Assembly: GCF_017355915.2 (NCBI RefSeq)
Contig: NZ_JAFEUV020000011.1
Span: 124,001-188,000, forward strand
DNA: 64,000 bases
Source: Telluribacter roseus
GTDB taxonomy: Bacteria > Bacteroidota > Bacteroidia > Cytophagales > Spirosomataceae
Direction: 5' to 3'
Part shown: piece by piece, positions 28,919-37,527 of the stretch
How the letters are laid out: each line of letters opens with the position of its first letter
How positions within the stretch are numbered: the stretch's first letter is position 1
Made by a program: the position numbers and the translations under genes
The notes under the pieces: generated by a model
The model's input: the letters and a program-made list of their open reading frames with translations, nothing else
Told to the model about the DNA's origin: nothing
Database searches by the model: none

Positions 28919-31414
28919 ATGCAACTGTTCCTGCTCCGTAGTATTGGTTTGGAATCCTCCATAAGGACATCAGTACTACTATGCCTTTGCTTTTTCTTAG
29001 TTGCTCCTAGTTGGGCTCAAACCTCCCAGTTGGTAGGTCGGGTAATGGATCAGACGGAGAAGCAACCAATTGAGTACGCCACCGTAGCCCTATTCCGTTC
29101 GCAGGACAGCAGCATGGTCAGTGGTACAGTGACCAGTGGAGAAGGGCGGTTCAAACTGGAGAAACTTCCGGCCGGCTCGTACTACCTGGTCGTGCAGTTC
29201 ATGGGGTTCCTGCCCACCAAAGCAGACAACATTCACCTCTCCCGGAACCAGCAGCAGGATGTAGGTACCCTCTTCCTGAGTGCCAGCCAGGTCTTGCTGA
29301 ATGAACTAAAAGTCAGTGGACAGAAAGCCACGGTCTACCATCAGGTTGATAAGCAGGTATACAATGCGGCCCAGTTTCAGACGGCTGCGGGAGGCACCGG
29401 CATTGATGTGCTGCGAAATATGCCCTCCGTGACCGTAGATGCACAGGGGCAGATCAGCCTCCGCGGTACCACCGGATTTGTGGTCTACCTCAACGGCAAA
29501 CCTATTCAGTCTGATGCCGCCCAGGTACTTGGCCAGATTCCGGCCAATGCCATTGAAAACATAGAAGTCATTACCTCACCCTCGGCTAAATACGATCCCG
29601 ACGGAAAAGCCGGCATCATCAACATCACCACTAAAGCCGGAGCCGCCAATGGGCTTACCCTGCTGGTCAATGGGCAGGTAGGCCTGCCCAGCGTACAGGA
29701 TTATAACAATGCCGAAAAGCCCCAGCGCTACGGAGCCGACGCCACCCTGTCTTTCCGGAGCCGTAAGTGGGATGTGTCCCTGGGCGGTAGCTACCTGCGG
29801 GGGGATGTAGCCGGCCGCCGGGTAGGTGATGTCAATACCACCATCGGTACCCGTTATACCCATTTCCCTTCGGTCGGAGAGCGCAGCTTTGACAAGTACA
29901 ACGGAGCCCTCCGCTCAGCCGTTACCTATACGCTCAGCCCCACCCATACCTTCCAGGCTGGTATCTACCACAGTATCCGCACTGAATACCGGCTGGCCGA
30001 TATCTTCTATACCAATCGGACCACCGATCTGGCAACGGGGCAACTGATCAGCCGCAGCAACTACTTCAACTCCAACCTGGTCAAACGGCACGGCAGCTTT
30101 ACGATTGCCAACCTGGACTATATCCACACCTTTCATAACCAATCCACCCTGACCGCCTCGACACTCTACGAACGGGACGACCTGTCGGGCTTTACCCGTA
30201 ACCGCAACCTGCCAGCACCGGGCTCGGAGGTACTGCTGCAGTACACCGAAACCACCACCGATCGGCCTCTGAGCGGCTACCGCTTCAAGCTGGACTATGC
30301 GACCAAACTGCGGGGAGGAAAGCTGGAGGCAGGCTACCAGTACCGCTACCATTCCGACAACGGCTACTTCCAGTACCGGGAGAGAAACCTGGATGACACC
30401 GGCTTCACCCCCTACCCGGAGTTCAGTGGTAATGTAGATCTGGAAAATCAGATCCAGTCGATCTACACGCAGTACGGCAAAAAGAAGGAGAAGCTGACCT
30501 ATGCCGCCGGGCTGCGGTACGAGTCCTCGACCCGCCACCTGACTATCCGGCAGGAGGAGCCGCTCTTGCTGCGGCTGAGTAACCTGTTCCCCTCGGCCCA
30601 GGTACTTTACGAGCTTAATGACCACTGGCAGCTGAAAGCCGGGTACAGCCGTAGGATCCAGCGCACCAACAACTTTGAGCTTAACCCGCTACCGGAGCGG
30701 GAGCACTCGGAGACTCTGGAACAGGGAGACCCTAACCTGCTGCCCGAATTTATCAACCTGCAGGAGGTGGGCGTGATTCATCCCTTCAAGCAGGGGTCTC
30801 TCTTTCTGACTTACTACCACCAGGGCATCAAAAACCCGATCAACCGGGTAAACCAGGTGTACGCCGATACCATCCTGAGCCGGATCTACACCAATGCCGG
30901 GCAGGCCCGGCGGATCGGTATGGAAGCCGGACTGGATGTACAGGCTACTCCCTGGTGGAAGCTGTACGTAGGCAGCAATGTGTATGACTATACCATCCGT
31001 GGCAGCCTGTTCAACAACCAGGTTCAGGTGAACAATGGCAGCCTGGTCTACTCCCTCAACCTGAATCAGACCTTTAAGCTGAGCCCGACGCTTACTCTGC
31101 AGAGCGGGCTGAACTACCTGTCGGCCCGGGCAACGGCGCAGGGAGAAGACTCCCGCTTTTACAGCCCTAACCTCTCGTTGAAGAAGCAGTTCATGAATGG
31201 CAGGCTGGCGGCTACCTTCCAGTGGCAGCACATGGATCTGGGGCTGCTGAATGCCAACGAGCAACGCATCACCACCCGGGGACGTGACTTTTACACTACC
31301 ACCAACTACATCTATGAGGTGGATGTGCTGATGTTGAATCTGAGCTACAACCTGAACCCCCTGAACAAGAAGGTCCGTTTCACCGAAAGTGAGTTTGGGG
31401 AGAAAGAGTTTTGA
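28919..31414 (+). CDS. Outer-membrane beta-barrel receptor (PF14905-like)
   Basis: 831 residues: signal peptide (about 1-33, APSWAQ), carboxypeptidase-regulatory-like domain (36-115; EKQPIEYATVALFRSQD), plug-like part (about 150-225; TVDAQGQISLRGTTGFVVYLNGK) and a barrel to the end. It has the same architecture as the receptor at 5423. It starts 35 bases after the FGE gene, so it is probably the last gene of the sulfatase operon and may export, import or bind the same sulfated ligand. It lacks a SusD partner. Third-position GC is high, as in the third sulfatase. Confidence 0.9.
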   Translation: MQLFLLRSIGLESSIRTSVLLCLCFFLVAPSWAQTSQLVGRVMDQTEKQPIEYATVALFRSQDSSMVSGTVTSGEGRFKLEKLPAGSYYLVVQFMGFLPTKADNIHLSRNQQQDVGTLFLSASQVLLNELKVSGQKATVYHQVDKQVYNAAQFQTAAGGTGIDVLRNMPSVTVDAQGQISLRGTTGFVVYLNGKPIQSDAAQVLGQIPANAIENIEVITSPSAKYDPDGKAGIINITTKAGAANGLTLLVNGQVGLPSVQDYNNAEKPQRYGADATLSFRSRKWDVSLGGSYLRGDVAGRRVGDVNTTIGTRYTHFPSVGERSFDKYNGALRSAVTYTLSPTHTFQAGIYHSIRTEYRLADIFYTNRTTDLATGQLISRSNYFNSNLVKRHGSFTIANLDYIHTFHNQSTLTASTLYERDDLSGFTRNRNLPAPGSEVLLQYTETTTDRPLSGYRFKLDYATKLRGGKLEAGYQYRYHSDNGYFQYRERNLDDTGFTPYPEFSGNVDLENQIQSIYTQYGKKKEKLTYAAGLRYESSTRHLTIRQEEPLLLRLSNLFPSAQVLYELNDHWQLKAGYSRRIQRTNNFELNPLPEREHSETLEQGDPNLLPEFINLQEVGVIHPFKQGSLFLTYYHQGIKNPINRVNQVYADTILSRIYTNAGQARRIGMEAGLDVQATPWWKLYVGSNVYDYTIRGSLFNNQVQVNNGSLVYSLNLNQTFKLSPTLTLQSGLNYLSARATAQGEDSRFYSPNLSLKKQFMNGRLAATFQWQHMDLGLLNANEQRITTRGRDFYTTTNYIYEVDVLMLNLSYNLNPLNKKVRFTESEFGEKEF

Positions 31415-32053
31415 GTACTGGTCGTTACCCGGCCATAAACACTCATAAATCTAAGTTTTCTACTGGAGCCTTAATCCTGTACGATAATTAAATCTTCTTT
31501 TGTATATAAAAAGGATTGTGCGCTACCCAGACTTCCACACTGACAACGTGTGCTTCTGTTGAAATAAAAATGAGTTGTACGGACCTATATCCCATTCTGA
31601 AAATCGATAACTTGTTTACAAAATGTACCTGCTCAAAGAGCCTCGTACCAGAACCCTACACCATACATAAAATCGATGTATGTACAAAGTAAGCCTGGTA
31701 CGGGGGCGATCAGGAAGATGTTACGGTTCAAAAGCCAGCTTTAAGAGACTGGCCGTACCCGCGCAAAGCTCTTTCGAACATAAACTTCTTCATCCAGGCC
31801 AACAATCTGTATTCAATTTATTACTTCTGATAAGTAAGGATTATCGGAAGTAGGCAATTCTTCATTTATAATTCAAATTAGCATCTGAATTACGGATCAG
31901 AAGATTTGGGGTTCAAATTCCTATAAATACCACTACTCAAACTTATGTAAGCGTGAAACGCCAATCCAAATCATCAGATTGGTTATTTTTTGCCCTTCTT
32001 TGGCCTATTGGCATACACCTTGATGATCGCTGATAACACCTATAATCCGCAGT
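31415..32053. other. Gene-poor region
   Basis: About 640 AT-rich bases with stops in all frames. A 32-codon stretch near 31728-31827 reads KPALRDWPYPRKALSN followed by FFIQANNLY, vaguely like SusC C-terminal wording, but nothing else supports a gene. Nothing firmer was found. Confidence 0.35.
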
Positions 32054-32329
32054 TTGCACCGGAACGTATTCACCAATCCGTTCCAAAACATACGTAAAAT
32101 ACGATTGCTTACAGTTTTATTTTATCTCCGCCTTAACAAGAAGGATAAATCAAAAACAGCTAGAGTCTATTGCCGCGTCTACCTGGGTATAGATCAGGTA
32201 CCAGCATTCGGGTCCACCGTGGCAGCGGCCACCGTGGTAGCGGCCACCGTGGTAGCGGCCACCGTGGCAGAGGTAAAACTCGGGTTAGCCATCAAGCTCG
32301 TAGACGGCTCAAATCCCTCTTTCATCTAG
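32054..32329 (+). pseudogene. Tyrosine recombinase (integrase) N-terminal remnant
   Basis: The frame reads LTVLFYLRLNKKDKSKTARVYCRVYLGIDQVPAFGST, close to the arm-type DNA-binding N-terminus (PF17293-like) of Bacteroidota phage/transposon integrases. It is then interrupted by three 15-bp tandem repeats coding for VAAAT/VVAAT and ends soon after; no SAM-like or catalytic domain follows in any frame. This is a fragment of a mobile-element integrase, possibly marking an old insertion or excision. The start is not certain. Confidence 0.6.
32219..32263 (+). repeat. Tandem repeat, 3 copies of a 15-bp unit
   Basis: Unit GTGGTAGCGGCCACC occurs exactly at 32234-32248 and 32249-32263, with a one-base variant at 32219-32233; partial units (CCACC, GTGG) extend on both sides. 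In frame it codes a five-residue repeat. Confidence 0.92.
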
Positions 32330-32697
32330 CAGGGCGGCTTTAGCCGAGCTATGTCGGCCATTAGAAAAAAAGGTGAGTGACGCGACTATTATCAGCAAAA
32401 AGTTGCCGATGGTATAAAAAATATCTTGGTAATCTATGCAGTAAAAAACCAAATTATCCATCGAATATACGCGGCTGTCGAACGATGTGAAAAATATGAC
32501 GAAAACTATATCTCAAAGCTTGCATAAATCATAGAAATCGGTGTGATTACTAACTTGTTTCTTCCCTTCTGTCCATTTTTACTTGACTAGGTACACACTC
32601 ACTTAGATCGAAGTTGTAGTTGGTATAGTATTTTCAATGACTCATAGTTTTAGTTTTCGTCATATTACTATCCACGTAAAGTGTCTTACCCTGGCCA
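32330..32697. other. Gene-free region before broken kinase
   Basis: About 370 AT-rich bases downstream of the integrase fragment. No further integrase domain was found in any frame. It must hold the promoter of the kinase gene if that is still expressed. Confidence 0.4.
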
Positions 32698-35681
32698 ATG
32701 AATAATCATTCCAACCAGCATCAGGACGATAATCAGTCCGCTTCTCAGGGTGGTGCAGCCCTGCCACATACATTCCCAGAACCTGCATCAGGCCCCAAGT
32801 TATACCCTTTTTTAGCTGGTGGGGGGAGATGGGTACTCTGACCCGTCAGCATGACTGGGTCAGCACTTCATTGGGCTTGCCAAACCAGTGGCCTTACAGC
32901 CTGCGGGTCTCTGTCAGTAATCTGCTTCGCGCCAACTTGCCCATGCTGGTTCTATGGGGAGAAGATCACGTATTATTTTATAACGATGCGGTTATTCCCG
33001 GTTTGGATCCGGAAAGGCATCCGGTGCTTGGACAACCAGTTCGGGAAGTCTGGGAGCAAGAGTGGGCTATTGTGGAGCCCGTGGTGAAAAAAGTGCTGCA
33101 TAGTGGTGAGCCTGTAAGTTTTCAGGATATACCACTCACCATTTACCGACATGGACAAGCTGAAAAGGTATTTTGTACTTTCTCGGTCAGTCAGGTTCTA
33201 AATGATGAAGGGGCACCCGGAGGAGTACTGGTGACCTGTCTTGAAACAACTCATGATGTACTAACCCATAAGAGCCTGGAAGTAAGCGAAAAGCGTTTTC
33301 AAGATCTGGTTAAGGAGGCAGCGGTTGGTATTATCGTGCTCACCGGAGAAGAGATGCGGGTGGACATTGTCAACGAAACCTATGCCCAACTCATTGGCCG
33401 CAGTCAGGAGGAGCTTATTGGAAAAGAATTATTCAAAGTAATTCCAGAGGTGGAGGCTTATTTCCGGCCTAATATAGATCTAGTAAAAAGGACAGGTAAG
33501 CCGCTCTACCTGTTTGAAACGCCCTATTCAGTACAGGGGCACAAGGGACCGATCGAAGGCTATTTAAATCTGGTCTACCAACCTTATAGGGAATCAGACG
33601 GCACCATCCGGGATGTAATTGTTTTTTGCAACGAAGTGACGGAGCAGGTGAGGGCCATGCAGCGCAATGAAGAACGTCAGCAACAGCTACTGTCCCTTTT
33701 TGAGCAGTCACAGGTAGGTATTGCCATTCTTGAAGGAGAAAATTTAATCTTTCGTATGGCCAATCCCTTCTATGGCCAACTGGTGGACCGGGCACCAGAA
33801 CAGCTAATTGGGAAACCACTTCTGGAAGCACTGCCTGAACTGGTTGGACAGGGATTTAATGAACAACTCCAGAAGGTAATTACTACGGGTGTTCCCTTTG
33901 TTTCCAACGAGGTAGCGGCACAGGTAGTTCGTAACAATCAGCTACAGACCATCTACGTGAATATAACATTTCAGCCTCACCGAAGAGTGGAAAATGGGCC
34001 AATTGTTGGTGTTTTTGTTGTGGCGACTGATGTGACCCAGCAAGTGAAGGCACGCCAGGCCCTGCACGCCGAGCAGATCCAACTCAATACAATTTTACGA
34101 GAAGTCCCAGTTGGTATTCTGATTGCCAACCCAAATGGTGAACTTATTTACGGCAATCCACAAGTGGAACAAATCTTTCGTCATCCCTTTCGGGTCAGTA
34201 AAGATATAGAAGCCTATAAGAACTGGGCATTGTTTGACCCATTGACCGGTGACCCTTTTCCATTGGATGCTATGCCCATGGTACGAACGCTACTTCATGG
34301 AGAGACCGTGGTCGGCGTAGAAATGAAACTAAAACGAGGAGATGGTACCTGGGGCTATGCTAGTGTCAATACCGTACCGGTTTATGACGATCAGGGGCAA
34401 CTACTACTTGGGGTTGCTGCCTTTATTGACATTACAGCCCGGAAGCAGGCAGAAGAGGCCCTTCGCTTGAGCGAGAGCAGGCTACGGGCCGTGCTGGAAA
34501 GTATTAGTGATGGTCTTTATATTGGCGGACTAGAGGGCATTACACTCGTCAATCAGGCGGCCCTTGACCAGCTTGGCTTCACTACTGCAGCGGAACTCAA
34601 CCGTCACATTGGTACACTGGCCGAAGAGATTCAGACCCGTGACTGGCAGACCGGCGAATTTATTCCGGTTGAACGTCAGGCGTTTGCTCGTGCTATGGGC
34701 GGTGAACACGTTGTGCAGGATGTGCGGGTACGGCACCGCCTCAGCGGGGAAGAGCGGGTCGTTCGGTGCGCCGCATCACCGGTAGTCGTGGAGGGAAAGG
34801 TAGTGGCCGCAGTAGCCATCAACAGCGATGTGACCAGCCAACGACAAGCCGAAGAGGCTTTGCGTCAAAGCGAGGAACGCTATCGCCAGTTGTCCAAAGA
34901 GCTGGAAAACAGAGTGCAGGCCCGTACGCAGGAATTACAAATCGCTAACCTGGATCTAACACGCTCCAACGCCAATCTGAAGCAGTTCGCATACGTTGCC
35001 AGCCATGATTTGCAGGAACCCCTACGTAAGATCCAATCATTTAGTACCCTCTTACAAAAAAAATACAGTACTGAATTAGGGCCTCAGGGTTTTGATTTGC
35101 TAAGCCGTATCGTAAAGGCTGGTGAGCGAATGTCTACCCTGATTTAGGATCTTCTAATTTATTCGCGTATAGAAACCCGCCAGCAGGCTTTAGGTCCGGT
35201 ATCGCTAAATAAGGTTATCGCTAAGGCGTTACAAATCTTAGATTGGCAGATTGAGCAGCGAGGGGCTCTTATTGAGGTAGCGGATTTGCCTGCTATTCAG
35301 GGTAATGAGTCTCAGCTGGTTCAACTCTTCCAGAACCTGCTTTCCAATGCCATCAAGTTTACTCCTTCAGGAGAAGCTCCTCAGATCGAAATTTCCTGTA
35401 CCCTCCTTGAACGTAGCGAATTGCCTAACGATATACTTAAAAATAGTACGGCAACCCACTTCTGGCTCATTAACATTAGTGATCAGGGCATAGGATTTGA
35501 TATCAAATATCTGGATCGTATTTTTCAGGTGTTTCAACGACTACACGGCAAGAGTGAGTTTCCAGGAACAGGTGTGGGACTGGCCATATGTCAGCGGGTG
35601 GCAGAGAACCATGGAGGCCGTATTACCGCTAGTAGTACACCAGGGAAAGGAGCCACATTCTCTATGTATTTGCCCAAATAA
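32698..35681 (+). pseudogene. Multi-PAS sensor histidine kinase, broken by a frameshift and a stop
   Basis: The gene would encode about 995 residues. From ATG 32698 the frame runs MNNHSNQHQDDNQ ... PKLYPFLAGGG, then meets a run of six G (32821-32826). One more G would restore the family motif LAGGGEMGTL; as written, the first frame ends within a few codons. The body continues from ATG 32829 through several PAS domains (RADLPMLVLWGEDH-like first, then VGIIVLTGEE, VGIAILEGEN, VGILIANPNGE, LRAVLESISDG), then HisKA with SHDLQEPLRKI (His codon at 35004). TAG 35145-35147 interrupts STLI-DLLIYSR, and the same frame continues into an intact ATPase domain (LVQLFQNLLSNAIKF, FPGTGVGLAICQRV) to 35681. 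As written, the kinase and ATP domains are separated, so it should not signal. Confidence 0.88.
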
Positions 35682-36547
35682 TGCGACACGTGTGTATTAT
35701 ACTATGTAGTAACAGCCACTTATTTACATGAGTGGACTTAGGTGAGGAGCCCTGAGCTACCATTCCTGGGGTATATATCATGGGAAGCATAGATAGTATG
35801 TTGAGGTTTCCTATAAAACCGACACAAACCTTTCGCCTTCAAAACTTAACCGATTTCTAATCAATGGAATGCTACTAAATATCTGAACTTTACTCCTTTA
35901 AGTTCTATCACGTAATTCCCGCGACCGCTGGTCATGTACCTGGTATCCCAATGCCTGATGAAGGCTTTAAACATTAAGACTGGCGATTAGTTTCCCATCA
36001 GCTATATAGGGGCTTTGATTTGCACGAACTTTCCCTCCTCCGTATACAAAGCTTCGTTAGGAAAATAGATTTAAAACCACACCTTATTTTCACCTGCAAA
36101 TTTTGGAAGAACATGTATCGGAACAAAGGCTGTCCGCATGGCAGGTCATAGATATCTGCTTGTTGGTGTTTAATACACTTATTCTTATGAAGAAGCTGGT
36201 ACCGGATTCTTCTATGATGCCGAGAGTTGTTTATAAGGAAAATATCACAGCGCTACGGTGGGAGTCAAAGGCGGTAAAACTAACGAGAAGAATCTCATAA
36301 AGCGCAATAGCCATAGTACTGAGGCTATAACAGAGATGTTTCAGGCCAGGTGCCAGTTGCGTCTTACAAGCCCAAAAGGTAACTGATTTCCTCAGTTATA
36401 GTACTTATATTCCCGGTCAGGTAGATAGCACCTCAATCAATTATATAATCAAAGCTCCGTTAGCGTATATATCTCAGGTATGCTATTTATAGGAAGAGGT
36501 GACTAAGTACTGACAAAGACACCTATTCACCACTACATACGGGAAAT
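35682..36547. other. Gene-free region
   Basis: About 870 bases. A 65-codon frame at 36103-36300 has no recognisable content. No RNA, repeat or terminator was recognised. The final part should hold the promoter of the sigma-factor gene. Confidence 0.45.
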
Positions 36548-37087
36548 ATGGGAACTAAACTTTCTACTACAATTGAGAGGGAGCTAATAGTGTCATTAGC
36601 CAGGAATGAGGAGCACGCTTTTGAAGACCTGTATGAACAGTATTCAGTTTCATTATATAACATAGTCTGTCAAATTTTGAAAGATGAGAGGATGGCAGAA
36701 GATGTCATGCAGGAAGCATTCCTGAAAATCTGGATGAATATCCGTACCTATAATGACCTAAAGGGAAGCCTCTTCACCTGGATGCTTAACATTGCCCGTA
36801 ATACTGCTATTGATATTCTTCGGAAACAATATGTAAGGCACGATTTATGGGGAGAAATAGGTAGGGAAGCTGCTACAATAGCCTTCTCAGATCTCTGTCC
36901 AGGGCACAAGGACCTGTGGGAACTGGTAGATCAACTACGACCAGAGAGGCAGAAAGTAATATATATGGTATATGTTCAGGGGTATACCCACGAAGAGGTA
37001 GCCGTAAAGCTCTGTGTACCTTTGGGTACTGTAAAGTCACGAGTACGAAGTGCTTTGATGGAGCTACGAATTCTGTATACCAACTAA
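36548..37087 (+). CDS. ECF-type RNA polymerase sigma factor
   Basis: 179 residues with region 2 (about 24-90; FEDLYEQYSVSLYNI, MAEDVMQEAFLKIW, LFTWMLNIARNTAIDILR) and region 4 helix-turn-helix (about 134-174; GYTHEEVAVKLCVPLGTVKSRVRSAL). It directs RNA polymerase to a special promoter set. No anti-sigma (FecR-like or zinc-finger) gene is adjacent, so it is an orphan whose control is not visible. The region-2 to region-4 layout is complete. ATG 36548 is chosen as the first Met. Confidence 0.93.
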   Translation: MGTKLSTTIERELIVSLARNEEHAFEDLYEQYSVSLYNIVCQILKDERMAEDVMQEAFLKIWMNIRTYNDLKGSLFTWMLNIARNTAIDILRKQYVRHDLWGEIGREAATIAFSDLCPGHKDLWELVDQLRPERQKVIYMVYVQGYTHEEVAVKLCVPLGTVKSRVRSALMELRILYTN

Positions 37088-37527
37088 AGTGGATCATACA
37101 TTTTAAAGTGCTATAGTCTGACCTGAGACAAATGCTCCTCTGGATCTTATATAGTAGCCACTGGATTACTTCACCGATTTATATTTTGTATACTAATTTG
37201 CTTATGCTTTCACAGTAGCTTAGACTGATGAGTTGGGAGCTCGCGCTCATATCCGCTGATTACCATTTTTACCAGTTCCTTTCGCTCCTTTTCGTTCTTC
37301 AAGCGAGTAGGTTTATATACAACTATTAGGCTGTACAAGACTCCCTCATGAAAAAAACATTCTAACTGAGAGAGGTTGTCAGTAGTCAGCCTTACATCCA
37401 AACTTTTTTTGTGATAACTGATTCTGAATCCCCGGCGCTGGTAGCAGTGGCCAACTACTTAATGGTTCCCTTACTACTTCTGCTTACTAAGGATCTCTAC
37501 CAGACAACTATACAGTAAACTTCCATT
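37088..37527. other. Gene-poor region, doubtful small frame
   Basis: Convergent gap between the sigma factor and GH65 genes. On the minus strand, 37210-37401 codes 63 residues from a TTG (NLSQLECFFHEGVLYSLIVV), and the frame is open further upstream without an ATG. It may be a decayed or short real protein; support is weak. Confidence 0.3.

Noticed and set aside
29915-31264. Antisense frames of 236 and 191 codons within the receptor gene at 28919
   Set aside because: Codon-bias shadows of a clear sense gene with signal peptide, plug and barrel.
31728-31840. Possible SusC C-terminal scrap (DWPYPRKALSN)
   Set aside because: Short, in unexpected order, and no supporting sequence on either side.
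32219-32263. CRISPR-like interpretation of the 15-bp repeats
   Set aside because: Units are directly adjacent without spacers and too short; a tandem repeat explains them.
36103-36300. 65-codon plus-strand frame
   Set aside because: No domain, no ribosome site, and composition is like the surrounding noncoding sequence.
37210-37401. 63-codon minus-strand frame with TTG start
   Set aside because: No recognisable motif and no good start; kept only as a doubtful small frame.
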